A stretch of DNA of 64,000 nt, taken from positions 372,001 to 436,000 of the forward strand of contig SRSI01000052.1 in the NCBI GenBank assembly GCA_005656395.1. Direction: 5' to 3'. This stretch comes from Strongyloides papillosus. Lineage: Eukaryota; Nematoda; Chromadorea; Rhabditida; Strongyloididae. A program made the translations under genes and the position numbers. The notes beneath the pieces are model-generated. The model was not told where the DNA came from and did not search any database. It was given only the letters and a program-made list of their open reading frames with translations. Positions 23,601 through 35,883 of the stretch are shown here, piece by piece (within the stretch, counting starts at the first letter, position 1; each line of letters begins with the position of its first letter).

Positions 23601-26600
23601 AAAGCGTGTTCTATTTTGTCAAGTATTTATAATTTTAGTATTATTTTATTATTAAACTTTATCACTGTATTAATTATTTCAATGCTTTTTTTATAGTATT
23701 TTGTACCCATGCCCCTTAACGAAAATTTTTGACATGCTTTTTACACAAAAGTGTATTACAATCATTAAAATGTAAAGCAAAAATTTTTAGTATTAATTAT
23801 TTGATTTATAAAGTTTTAACACATTAATCATAAATTTATAACTTTTATGTAAATTTTTTTCCTAAAATAAAATAGCATCATTACCATTAATAATTTTTGA
23901 AATGTATACATCGTTAAATTGGTATATGATTCTTGATTTTATAAAATTAGCAATTTAAATTACTAAAATTCTTACTTTTATTTTTTAAACATTTTAGTAC
24001 ATTAATTATCTTATGGAATATGTATTTGTTCATTTTCATATTTCACATAAATGATTATATATTTATAATTTCTTTTATACACCCACATATTTTGAATAAC
24101 TTTTATTTATGAGATATAAAATGATGTCATTCTTTTAAAATTTTTTTACTAGCAAATTTTATCATCAAAAATTTTAAGATAAACAATATTTTAATTAGTA
24201 AATTTATTAAGCCCATATTTTGGATAATTACATCTTCTGTTCATTCATAATTTACCAAACGCTTTTATATAAATTATTTAAAAAAATATTATCATATAAT
24301 TACAACTGTATGACATTTCAACTATTTATTTAAGTGTATATGTAAGAAATATAACAACGAAATAATATTATATATATTTGTTATATAAAAGTTTCTGCCT
24401 TTTTTGATTAAATCCCAAGAGCATTTTTTATTTAAGTTATCCCACACAGATGTATTTTTCACTTACTATAAAATTTTCGAAACACTAAAAATGACGTCAT
24501 ATAAAAATTTAAATTTTTCTGCGCCATCTTTATACTTTAATAATTATTTATATACAGTGAGTATTTTCTTTCATTGTAAAAATAAATTTATTTTTATTTA
24601 AAGAAATTTTACTAATATATTATTTGAAGTTATTTATAGGTTTATTAATATTTTATGACAATTTTTGTTTTAATATATCTTAATGTTTATCCATAACATA
24701 TACTTATAAAATATTATATTGGTTAATAGAATTATTATTATTACATTATACATTAATATTTATGGCGTTCTTAAAAGTATCTTTTATTATTTAAGATTCA
24801 GATATTTTCCTTTCAATTTAAAACTTATGTATTAAAATAAATTATTAAAGCGGATGTTTTACCTTAAATTTTATCATTTATACATGAATAAATATTGTTT
24901 TGAATAAAAAAGTCTTCTACAATTTTTAAATTCATTTTATGTATTATATTTCTAAAATCAACTAAAATAAATAGTGAACTAATAACATACGTATTTGCGT
25001 AGACATAGTATAGTTGCTTTAAACATACCATGAATATTACTTTTATCTTTCAATAATTATTATTATTATGGAAAATTGTTAAACAATCATATGAACAATA
25101 TCATGCGATAGCCTTTTGTTTTAGGAATTAATTTAACTATTTCCTTAATGTAGTATCTATCTATAACAACACTAAAATTATCTATTATTCTTACAATCTT
25201 TTAATTATTTTAAAATATGTTGTTTTACTTTAACAGGAAGTTGCGTCTTAGAAACATAATAAACTATTTATTAGAATACTTTAAAAATTATATATACACA
25301 TATATTAATAAGTTATGTTTAAACTTTAACACAATATTTTGATAATAATCACATTTTTATTTTTATATTTTATTATCTTTGAAATGTTTCTTTTCTTTAT
25401 GGTAATTGCTTTTGATAAAATATTAAAGACGTTTTCATTGGCGATATAACAAAAAGTTATTTCAGGAACTTGTTATCAAAAGCCTTATGTTCTAGATGTA
25501 TACTTAATTTTATCAAAAAAATTTTTAGTGCCCTATTTTTGATTTTCCTTTTTATAAAATGGTTGATTATTTTGTAGACACATTCAGTTCTACGTTATTG
25601 ATTTTGATTCAGGAATCTAATAATTCAAATTGTTGTAAAAAGTTTGGTATATTTGAACTGTAAAAGATAAGCTTAACACATCATTATTTATATTTTTTTT
25701 CTACAAAATTTAGTAAAATAATGGATTTATTTAATAATTATATATAATATTACTATATAAATAATTATTTTCTATAATAAAATATATTCAAGAAAAAAGT
25801 TTTCTGGAAATATCGCCCTTCTTTATTTATTATTAATAATTCTACATATTAAAAATATACTTTTAATATTGATAAAACATCTACCATATTTATCACAATT
25901 TTTTAGTAATTGAAAAATGTAATCTGCTTCTTTAAAAATATATATTTCTTTTATTTGAACTCTGTCAATAAAAAACTTAAGGAAGAAAATCCGTTTTTTA
26001 TAAATATTCTATACAAAAAGTAAAACTTCAAAAATTTACTTCCAATTTTATAAAATATAACAAATTTTTTATAATTTTTGTGTAAAACTATACATAACAT
26101 TTATACTATTGTTCGTTAATCGCTCATTTATAATTCTTAAATTTAAACATTTTTAGATAAAGCTCACATGATTATTATTTAAAACAAAACTTTATTCAAC
26201 TTTTATCTATCAATAATAACAAATTTAAAAATGATTATATTTAAAAATGCAACATTTATTGTTGATAAAACTTATATGACTCCAATATTTCTTAATACAT
26301 GTTTTCTCAATAACATACTTTTTCTCTTTAAACGTTCTTCTAAATCATCTTTATCACTAGTAACACATCAACTAATAGTTTAATTTAATGGTAGAAGAAG
26401 TAAATGCTATTTCATACTTGTAAATTATAGCATTTTAATTACCAGAACTACGCATCAAAAGCTATTACTCTTTTATAATTTTGCATATTCCTTACATTGT
26501 AACTTTATTTTTTTTAATTTAAACATTTTATTTCTATTAAAATTAAATAATTCCCTTCGATAACTTAAAAATTATAAATAAGCAAATCTTTTTAGACGTT

Positions 26601-27359
26601 TTTATTTATCGCTATTTTTTCTACATTTAATCAAATTTTTTAAATGTCAAGTTTTAATTCAAATTTCAACGCATTTTAATAGATAAATCATTTCTATAAT
26701 ATTTTTTGCGTGTCAGTAATTTATAAAAAATATTTTATAGATAAATAAAGATCTATATATATCATTATAATCTTTAAGAAATTATACTTATAATAATCTT
26801 CATTTTGTTCATTGATCAGACGAAAGATTTATCTAACATATTGATAAAATAATATATATGTAAAATTAGTAGAAAAGTGAAAATATCTAGCAATTATTTT
26901 AATGTCAACCTACCAATAATTTATTAAACTAATCTTTATTATAGTCTGATCGGAGTGTTTTAAAAATATTATTGATAATTTTCTCCCTGAAAAAATTTCA
27001 TTACTTTTAACAAAAGAAAGTGATATAAATTTCAGTAATAAATACGTGCATCTTAAAATTAGCTTAATTTTTTTAACAATAAAGTATATATTTTTAGCAT
27101 ACATTTTGTTCTACTTTAAATCATAATCGCATATTTTTATGTTACAACATATTATATAAAGATTATTTTTACTTTTTTTTTTATTTTATCATTCAATTGT
27201 AATATTTTTTCACAACGTATTTTTATGTTTGTTTTCTTTTTAATATTGGTAAATATATTTATTTTAGATTGTTATATCATTCGTTCTAAAACTTGGTTAC
27301 CTGAAATTATTTAAATCGTCAGTTTATACATCTGTCTACTATTTTTACTGAATTTAAAA
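17644..27359. other. 9.7-kb gene-free AT-rich region
   Basis: No coding exon of more than about 65 residues is convincing on either strand; those that exist are low-complexity. The only structured item is the inverted-repeat element at 18817-19055. A pair of 10-bp inverted arms occurs at 25408-25417 and 25474-25483 with a 56-base spacer, within chance expectation for such DNA. The left end is the promoter of the small minus-strand gene and the right end that of the TENT5 gene. Confidence 0.6.
18817..19055. repeat. 239-bp palindromic element with 14-bp perfect terminal inverted repeats (MITE-like)
   Basis: The element begins with gatattcgcttatc (18817-18830) and ends with its exact reverse complement gataagcgaatatc (19042-19055). 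Inside are further related half-palindromes: cttatccatgggtaag at 18825-18840, cttactcatggttaag at about 18866-18881, gggtaagcgaaacg at about 18917-18930, and gcttatccattag paired with gactcatgg near 18974-18995. It is clearly more GC-rich and more ordered than the surrounding DNA and has no open reading frame. I cannot find a convincing target-site duplication. It resembles a non-autonomous foldback transposon or MITE, or a noncoding element with several hairpins. Confidence 0.6.
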
Positions 27360-28611
27360 ATGAATCCAAACAATAATTACAACAATAACGTTATAGTTTC
27401 CAATGTTACTTCACATCATTTAGTGACACCTGGAAAAGGATTTATCAGGAATTCAGTAGAGTTGAATGAAAAACAGTTAGAAAAATTGAAAGCAGTTATG
27501 AGGTACAAAGTTGAAATTCATGCAAAAGATTCATTCCCTACAATCGAAGTTGAACTTCATAAGTTGATAAAATGCGTCAGACGGTTTGTTTGTTTTTAAT
27601 TTGGTAAAATATATTTTTTCATTATTTATAGAAAATTAAATGAAAACAACATCAATTTAAAACACGTAAAAATGAATGGAGGTGCAGCGAGTTATGTTTT
27701 GGCTGACGAAGACTTTCTCTATGCTGATCTTGATCTTATATTCCCACTTGATTTCTCAAAACCAGAAACATTTGATAAAGTAAAAACATCAGTTTTTGAT
27801 GCGTTAATAGAAATGATGCCGAAAACTATAAACAAAGATAATTTACATGAGGACATTTTAAAAGATATATATATTAGTAAGATGGTAAAAGTTGATGAAA
27901 AAGATAAATGGTCGTTATTTTCACTTTATAACAATGTTGGTAAATGTATTGAATTAAAATTTGTAGATAACATGCATAGACAATTTGAATTTTCAGTCGA
28001 TTCCTTCCAAATAACACTTGATTCAATGCTAATTGGTGACAAAATAGAAAAATGTAACGATAAAGTAATGGCTGAGTCAATGTACGGTGATATAGATTTA
28101 GCACTCTACCATCTTAATAATGGACTTATTGAAACAAGGAGTCCTGAAGAAATTAGAGGTGGTGGTCTATTAAAGTATTGTTATTTATTATGTCGTGGAA
28201 ACAAAGCAACTGAAGACTGTAAAAAGCTTGAAAAATACATGTGTTCAAGATTCTTTATAGATTTTCCAGATGTTCAATCACAACAATTAAAACTTATCCA
28301 ATATGTTGACAATCATTTTAATGATGTTGATGAGGTTTGTTTTTTCTATAAATTTTTATATCTAAAATATTTATATATTCTAGAATATTTTTTCTTATCT
28401 CGATATATTACACCAAGTTATACTCAATTCTACTGTCTGCTTAATGGTATATGATCGTAAAGTAACATTAAGTATGATAAAGAACTTGAAAAATTACTAT
28501 AAATATAGTTATGGAATGTCAGCAAAAGGATATTGTGAACATAATCCACGATCAAAAATAATGTATATTCCTAATAATGGAACAGCAAACTATTGGATAG
28601 CTGTTGAATAA
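27360..28611 (+). CDS. tent-5: Terminal nucleotidyltransferase 5 (TENT5/FAM46 family) poly(A) polymerase
   Basis: Three exons, 27360-27583, 27632-28334 and 28384-28611, encode 384 residues. TENT5 enzymes are non-canonical cytoplasmic poly(A) polymerases that lengthen tails of selected mRNAs, including those of secreted proteins. The nucleotidyltransferase signature is visible as NGGAASYVL followed by ADLDLIF, corresponding to the family's NGSAAS...DLDLIF with its two catalytic aspartates. Other family blocks are MVKVDEKDKWSLFSL, ELKFVDNMHRQFEFSVDS, TRSPEEIRGGGLLKYC, YMCSRFFIDF and, across the last intron, ILNSTVCLM. Residue 5 of the NGGAAS block is conserved but the second glycine replaces the usual serine. 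The N-terminus is Asn-rich. An AATAAA overlaps the stop codon (28607-28612). Confidence 0.94.
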
Positions 28612-30627
28612 AATTGATTCTATACATGTTTTATTCTCCAAACAATATTATTTAATCTGTTCAGTGCATTTTGAATCGAACTATTATAAATTGTCCTTAC
28701 TATGAATATATATATTTTTACTATTCGTTTGATGCAGGTTTTATGGAATGATTAAAATTTAGATAATGGATGATATTATACAATTTTAAATCTGAATGTT
28801 ATAAGATTTTTATATTTTATTTGAAAAAATTAGGTTTGTAGTGTTGATGAAATTTAGACTAAAATTTCAAAATATTTCACATCAAGTTTTCTAATGCTTT
28901 ATTAGCTATGGATAAAATTGATTTCCCGGGTATCTTTAGATATTACTTTTTCAATATTAAGAAAAATAATGCTAATTTTTTAAGAAGGCATGATATTGGA
29001 GAAATAGAGGAATTTTTTAACATTTTTTTTACAATAATACTATTGAAAAAAATATTTAGTTAAAAATAATTTTTATGTATCATCTCTTCCCTCAAAAATA
29101 AGCATCTCTTGTACATTTTTATAATTAGTTATTTATTTTAATTTTAGCCTTAAATGAAAAAATATTAGTACTTTTTTAATTTTTCTATTGTGCCTAACAT
29201 CTAAATCAATGATACATTTATTTTATTCTTTTATACATAATATTATAAAACTAAACAGTACTTAAAAGTTAAGTTACCATATTTTCCTTCAATAATTTGG
29301 GAAATAAGCTATTTAACAGATTAAGAAAATAAAAAAAATTACTCTTTATCAATAATATATTTAATGTAAATTTTAGAAATGTAATACTTGATAGTTAATT
29401 ATGTATATTGAAGATATTAAACTTTTTATGTCATCATCTTATCAATTACAATATTCTGTATTAATTTTAATATAGAGTGCAGTAAATTCTTATTATTATT
29501 CATTTCTATTATTAAATTTTACATTTAAAATACAGAACGTGCTTTTTAAAAAGTTTATCTTCTTTGATATTTACTTAGTTATCATTAAAATATTAATGAC
29601 AACTTTGTTTATTTGTAGATTTTCCTTAAATATTGAAATTCTAAAAAGGTTTCTTTTACATTTTATAAGCTATTGTACACTGTTTTAAATAATATGTTTG
29701 AAGTAATAAAAATATATATTTAAATAATTATATAAATATGTTGTTTTTATCTAAATATTACGATAAAAGAATTATTAGAAGATTTTGTTAAATTTTTATT
29801 ATATTGATTCTATTTTAAAAATTTAATAAAAAATTGTATATATATTTGAACATTTTTATTATTATAATAACTTTCAATTGTTTGATTTGTGTAAAAATGA
29901 ATGTAATAGAAAAATTTTTTTTTGGATTTCTGCGGCAACAATATTTTTATAAAAAAGTTTATAATTTAAACGTTAAAGTAAAATAAAAAAATGTTTTTTT
30001 AAATAAACTCGTTTAAATAACATTATAAAAAGATTACTTAACTAAAAATAATTTTTCATCTATTCAATAGAATAATTGCAAATGATATTTTAATTTGTTA
30101 TAGTCGTCTAAATAACAATTACATTTTTCATAATAAACTTTTTAATCAATTAGGAGGACAAACATTATGATATATTTTAAATTTTTAAAAACTATAGCAA
30201 TTTTTATTGATAGTCTTAGAAATGTAATTTAAATATTCTACAATCATTGGGTAGAAGCTTTTAATTTGTAAAAAAAAAATAAGAATATTACGAAAATTTT
30301 AAATATTTTGTTTAAACTATTAACATCTATAATTTGAATTTAATATAAATAGTGGTTTTTTTTAATTGTAAAATTTTAATTGACTGCGATAGAAAGTTTA
30401 AACAATAACACTATTATACAAATATTGTTGAAAATGTCGTTAAATACAAAGAGTATTTTTTTATAACAATAATTTTTACCAATAATATCGACTGTCATAA
30501 ATTGAATTTTAATAAAAAAGAGGGAAAGAAATTTTATTGTTTGAAAATTTGATAATTAATTCACATTAAGTGGTAATTTTTATTGCATATATAGACATCG
30601 AAAATAAATGAATTTTGTTTAATTTTG
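28612..30627. other. 2-kb AT-rich spacer
   Basis: No gene or repeat is recognised. It separates the TENT5 gene from the membrane protein gene transcribed in the same direction. Confidence 0.55.
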
Positions 30628-31959
30628 ATGGGACGTTTAGAACGTAACTTCAGAAATGTTATTCAACTGGCAGCAGCTTTTTGCTTCATAAATTTTGGAA
30701 TATACTGTCACCAATATATTTTCAAAGAAGCTGTCATGGCAATGTGGGATTCCGATAATTTAGAATTAAGAGATAAAGCTTCCGATGTAGCAAATACATT
30801 ATTTTATATTGCATTTGGTATTTCAAGTGTCCTTTCTCCTGCGATTATAGGATTATTAGGTGCTAAAGTAGCTTTGCTGACTGGAACAGCTTTGATTTTT
30901 TCACATGTATTTACCATGATAATTTTTAAACCATGGCTATGTTTTTTAACATCTACTTGTCAAGGTTTAGGATCTGGCTTTATATGGGGAGCACAAGGAA
31001 AGTTACTAAAATTAAATTGTACTCCAAGAACGGCTGATAAATATACTAATACATTTTTTGGAATATGTTATTCAAGTACAATTTTTTCATCAATCTTTTT
31101 ATTGTGCATATTTATAATTACTAATAGAACGGACGGATATAACATAGACACACTTATTACAGCTTATTTAATAATGTCTTTGTCAATTGGAGGTGGATTT
31201 ATTACTATTTTTTTCTTGAAAACGCCCTCAAAAAATGAAATGACATCAATCTCTATTACTGTAGAACATGGTACTTTAGCTACAAATACCTATGTTGAAA
31301 TCATGTTTAACGTTTTTAGAGTATTATTTAAAAAAGCGTTCTTTAAATATGCCGTATTATTCACACATTTCGGAATTTCATGTTCAATTTGGTCATCAAT
31401 AATTCCATCAACAATAAGTGCTTCAATTGAATTTGGTAATCACCGCTTTTATCACATGGCATGTTGTTGTTTTGTTCAAGGTACATCTCAACTTTTGGGT
31501 GCATTTTTTTTCTTTTTTTATGGTCATAAATTTAGAAAATTAACACGTTTAAGAAAGGCGTATTTGGGTAGTATTTTTACGTTTCTTGCCTATGTGTTTA
31601 TCCTTTTAACTATTCCACCAAAATCAAATCAAGGGAGAACAAATGGTAAAGCTCACATACAAATTACTTCTCCTATTTTTCCATATATACCATCAATTCT
31701 TATAGGATTAGGGGATATTATTTTTAAGATTCAAGCTACTACACATATAATGGACGTTTATCCTGACCAAAGTGGAGAAGTTTTTTCACTTTTTAATGGA
31801 TTTCAAGGAATTGGAATGGCTTTAATATTCATACTTAATATTTATATAACATTAGACATTATCATGTCAATTACTAGTATATATTTGATGTTTGCCTTAT
31901 TTTGTTTTTACATTGCTGATAGGGAATCGTTTAATTATACTACTTTAACTTTAATTTAA
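30628..31959 (+). CDS. UNC-93/MFSD11-like multi-pass membrane protein
   Basis: This is a single-exon gene of 443 residues from the ATG at 30628. It has about 11-12 hydrophobic segments and belongs by appearance to the UNC-93/MFSD11 branch of the major facilitator superfamily. Family-like features are the first helix after a short charged N-terminus (RNVIQLAAAFCFINFGIY), the block GLGSGFIWGAQGKLLKLN corresponding to the GxxxAxLWTAQGxY/C motif of helix 4, and late blocks ILIGLGDIIFKIQ and VFSLFNGFQGIGMALIF. UNC-93 proteins regulate potassium channels in worm muscle, while MFSD11 is poorly characterised, so transport or regulatory activity cannot be decided. Lack of introns is unusual for a gene this long and may suggest a retroposed or lineage-expanded copy. 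Confidence 0.75.
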   Translation: MGRLERNFRNVIQLAAAFCFINFGIYCHQYIFKEAVMAMWDSDNLELRDKASDVANTLFYIAFGISSVLSPAIIGLLGAKVALLTGTALIFSHVFTMIIFKPWLCFLTSTCQGLGSGFIWGAQGKLLKLNCTPRTADKYTNTFFGICYSSTIFSSIFLLCIFIITNRTDGYNIDTLITAYLIMSLSIGGGFITIFFLKTPSKNEMTSISITVEHGTLATNTYVEIMFNVFRVLFKKAFFKYAVLFTHFGISCSIWSSIIPSTISASIEFGNHRFYHMACCCFVQGTSQLLGAFFFFFYGHKFRKLTRLRKAYLGSIFTFLAYVFILLTIPPKSNQGRTNGKAHIQITSPIFPYIPSILIGLGDIIFKIQATTHIMDVYPDQSGEVFSLFNGFQGIGMALIFILNIYITLDIIMSITSIYLMFALFCFYIADRESFNYTTLTLI

Positions 31960-33386
31960 ATCATATTCATTATCTCATTAATTATGATCAATTTTATAAT
32001 TATTTTTAAAATAGAATTATGTTTACTTATACACATGGAATATAACTAATACTAAAATAAAGTGTTTTTATGGTCGAAATTATATTAAAATAATAACATT
32101 TTTATAAAAACATATACACGCCTATCTTTATAAATTATAAAGTACATAAAAATAATTTTAAAAAAAGTTCTATATCTAAGTAAAAAATGAAATAACCAAA
32201 TCAAAAACATAAGTTTTCGTTATAACTCAATATATTTTTATAATGGAATTAATCTTATGCAAATGGAAAAGAATGGATATAATCTTGATTACTATATTAT
32301 CACTTTACCTGTCGTTTTAAAAATAGCGTCGTCTGAAGTATTTAAATACTCTTTGATAACTACAAAAAGATATCATTGCATATTAAACAATAAAAGATTT
32401 CCTCATCAAATAAATGTAATTCTATTTGATTCATCACTTCTTAGAATTACAAATATATAAGAAGAAAGTATTCTAATCTCTAATAAATCAAAACAAAATG
32501 TATATAATTTTAAAAAAATATATTTACTCCAAATATAATCTAATTGACAGCGATAAATATTTAAATGCCTGAGACTGTGTTAATTCTATAATGATATGTA
32601 AAGTGATAATATAATAATCGAGATTTATCTTCATCCTTTTCCACGCCCATAAGGTAAATTTCATTATAAAACATATCGATATATAACAAAAGCTTATGTT
32701 TTTGATTTGGTTATTGTTAATGGCAATAGATCCAATTAATTTCTATTATCACCGTTTTCCAGTAATTAATTGATTTCAACCTGTACAATAAACACAATTA
32801 AATTTGGTGCTTTTCCCTTTAGGTAGAGCCATTTTTTACTTTAAGTTTTATTAATAAAAGAATGTAGTTAATTAATATTTCAATTTATTTTTATAATTTT
32901 AAAATAAAAAAAATTATATGTGAAACAGATAAAGTACTCAAGAAGAGTCATTCCTATGTTTGTTATACAAGATTTTTATAAAGATATTTCTTATTATTAT
33001 TTTGTAGTTGTTAATACTGTAGAACCAGCACCACGATTTGATAAGATAAAACATGCAAATTTATATTTTATATCATCTTTCTTATCTGAATTACTACATT
33101 TGGGAACCCCTCTTTTTGTATACAACATATTGTCTTTAACTGACGACTTCGAATAGTCAAATATGAATCGTTCGCTCGTAATAATAGAATTATAAAAGAG
33201 TTTCGGCTTCCAACCGTATACACATGTCTTTATCTACTCAGGATACAAAGATATCAAAGCCATTCCACAACAAATTTAATCGGTATATAATAACCAATGA
33301 CTAACTTATGCAATATATTTTATAACTTTTTAATTCTATTGTCATCAAAAACAAACTAACCACTTTCGGCTAATACCAAGAATAAA
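31960..33386. other. Spacer with slightly higher complexity, no confident gene
   Basis: Two frames look less random than usual, an ATG-started 67-codon frame at 32257-32460 and a frame at about 32920-33156 without a good ATG start. Neither has a recognisable domain beyond a faint F-box-like pattern in the first. I do not call either a gene. Confidence 0.45.
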
Positions 33387-35203
33387 ATGGCCAGAAAAAG
33401 ACAATCTCAGGCTTTAAGTAAAATCCCCTGTAAAAAAATAAAAATGATGGATGAAAAGAGTAAGTTTAAATTATATCAATGATTTTATTTTTATCACGTT
33501 TTTCAGAATTGATAACAGGAAAAAAAGTAGAAATAGGTAAAAGGACCTCTGTCCCATTGACTGCTGCAGAAAAAGTTGGAAGAAATATGGATCTCATGAG
33601 TTTGATTGTCAAAAACATAGATAATGTTAACGATAGAAATGGTATTGCGGAATCGTGCAAAGATCTCAACATTTTATGTAACAGTAAAAGATCTTATGTG
33701 AAATCCTACAGACATGAGATGAAGAGAAATTACAAAGTAGATTTTCACCGGGACGGACCATTATTCATACTTTTTGGTGAAATGCTTGCCATAAATATTT
33801 CACGGTATTGTAGAAGTAACACCAGAAAATTGGAAATGTCCATAAACGAAATTATAAAGAATAGGCATAAAATCAAAATATTGAAAATTAAAAATTTACC
33901 GAGTGAGTATTTTAAATTTTTCAAAGGACTGGATTGGTTTGAAAACATTAAAACAGTTTACTTTGATATGTTAGAGTCCAACTACAATCCTCTGGGAATT
34001 TTCAGTGAAATGAAAAGTTTGAAACCTGAAACTTTAATATTTGGAAAAGCTAGTAAATTTTGGTTTACCTACAAGAATTTTGATGGAGTAATTTATTGTA
34101 ATGAAGATTTTACTTTTCCAAAAAGTATAAAAAATGTTCATTTGATTTCTGAGACAGAAAACATTAATTGGATAGAAAATGCATTAAGGAGTTTTAATCA
34201 CTATGAACTTGACTCATTATTTCTTGGAGAAAATTTCACGAGATTTTTAACAGCTGACTCTATGAATCGAGTTGCTTCTATTGCACGTTATTTTAAGAAG
34301 ATCCAATTTTCGATAATCTGCAGTGTAGATGTATCTTTAAATGAATATTTTAAGCAAACATTTGGTAGTTTGGCTTTACTTGAAAGTTGCAACATGATCT
34401 CTGACATTCATTTTGATGTTCAAAAATGTGATGTCGATGTTTGGGCAAGCTCTGATCCCCCTACTGAGGAAGAGAATAATACATTAATTTGCAACTTGTA
34501 TGAAAATGTCTCATTATATGAGAGATATCTGCATATGAAGAGTGTTAAGATAGTTTTTTCTGATTTTTGTTATGATTACTATGCTATGGAAGATGCTGAA
34601 ATCATGTCTATTCTACAAGGACTATCTAAAATGCGGAATCTAAGAACATTTGAAATCGATTGTATGTTAATGCCTGAAAGTTTTAATTTCTCAAATTTAT
34701 TTGGTGTTTTTAATGGAAATTTAAAAAATATCAAACTGTGCAGTTGTAGTACATATCTAAAAGCAAACGATTTAAAAACCCTGTCAAAGTATTGCCCAAA
34801 TATTGAGAACATATGTTTAGAGGATGTAGAAGAATGTGAAATAACAATTAAATTGATAACTTCACTGTTTAAAAATCTGAAAGGACTTAAACTTGATTAT
34901 TTACATTATTTCAGTTGCGTGAATGTTATAAATGATTTAATTAAGAAAGATAAAATCAATGAAAATCATCGGTTAGATTGGCCAAACCTTAATTTTTTAA
35001 GTGTATATTTTGATATACCAACTGAAGTTGAAAAAGGGATATTAGATGCAATGGATAAAAATACACCTAGAAAACCAGGACAATTTTTACTAAAACGGGA
35101 TCTTTTTCACAGAGATAGTTACGCATGGCAAATTATCATCCAAAAAGATACAAGTTATGATTCTATTTTTTATGATATATTTGACGGTTATTATATTTTT
35201 TAA
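33387..35203 (+). CDS. F-box/leucine-rich-like protein, probably lineage-specific
   Basis: Two exons, 33387-33459 and 33507-35203, encode 589 residues. The N-terminus is basic (MARKRQSQALSK). Residues from about 50 to 85 resemble a diverged F-box (DLMSLIVKNIDNVNDRNGIAESCKDLN), the Skp1-binding helix bundle of SCF ubiquitin ligases. The remainder has repeated leucine/isoleucine-spaced segments such as MRNLRTFEID, NLKNIKLCSCSTYLKANDLKTL and NLKGLKLDYL, typical of degenerate leucine-rich repeats that would bind a substrate. No close named homologue comes to mind; large, fast-evolving F-box families are common in nematodes. A role as an SCF substrate receptor is an inference from this weak domain match. 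The poly(A) signal is at 35256-35261. Confidence 0.7.
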
Positions 35204-35883
35204 TTGTAATGTAGTTGTATATATTGTATATATAAATTAAATTGTCATTAACCACAATAAAAGTCTTTTAATTATTATTTTATCATTTCTGTTACGGTAG
35301 TATTATCATGGAAAACATATATTTTTTCCGTGTTAACATATCATTTTATAGTTCATGAATTTAATCTCTATACAGTACTACTTTTAGGAATTTGAAAAAT
35401 GTTTGGTGATTACTCAACTCTTAAATAATAGATAGGAAATATTTCTGATTATAAATGAAGTGTTTTGTTACATATCTTTGTTTATGTATAATTGAAATAA
35501 AAGAATATAAAAAATATAAATCCATACATATTAAAATAAAATAAGCACTATATATTGATATTATTAGTCCCAAAATCCTTGTAAATTAATAGAAATATTA
35601 AATTAGAGATAATATTGGATCCCACTTCTTTGATAACAAATATAGCCCACCCCAACGGATAAAAAAAAATTCTACACTGAATAATTTCTAACGCTGACAT
35701 CCTCGATTACGTACATAATAAACATGTAATACATAACAAAAATACTATTATTTTAACAATTTTATGAAGAATTTATAAAATAAATTAAAATCACTAACAA
35801 ATAAAAGTATTGTTTAAAGTATTAAAACTTATAAACAACACAACCAATATCAAATAAAATATCTGGATTCAGAAATACATTAA
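35204..35883. other. Convergent 3' spacer between the F-box-like gene and STT3
   Basis: About 680 bp between two stop codons on opposite strands. It includes the AATAAA at 35256-35261 for the plus-strand gene. A somewhat GC-richer patch at about 35600-35710 shows no coding frame and may be STT3 3' UTR or noncoding sequence. Confidence 0.5.
35256..35261 (+). terminator. Poly(A) signal of the F-box-like gene
   Basis: An exact AATAAA hexamer 53 bases after the stop codon. Confidence 0.5.

Noticed and set aside
25408..25483. 10-bp inverted repeat with a 56-base spacer
   Set aside because: Arms of this length are expected by chance in nearly 10 kb of biased sequence, and there is no second feature.
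32920..33156. 78-codon open frame upstream of the F-box-like gene
   Set aside because: It has no ATG start in a good position and no recognisable domain; a decayed gene is possible but unsupported.
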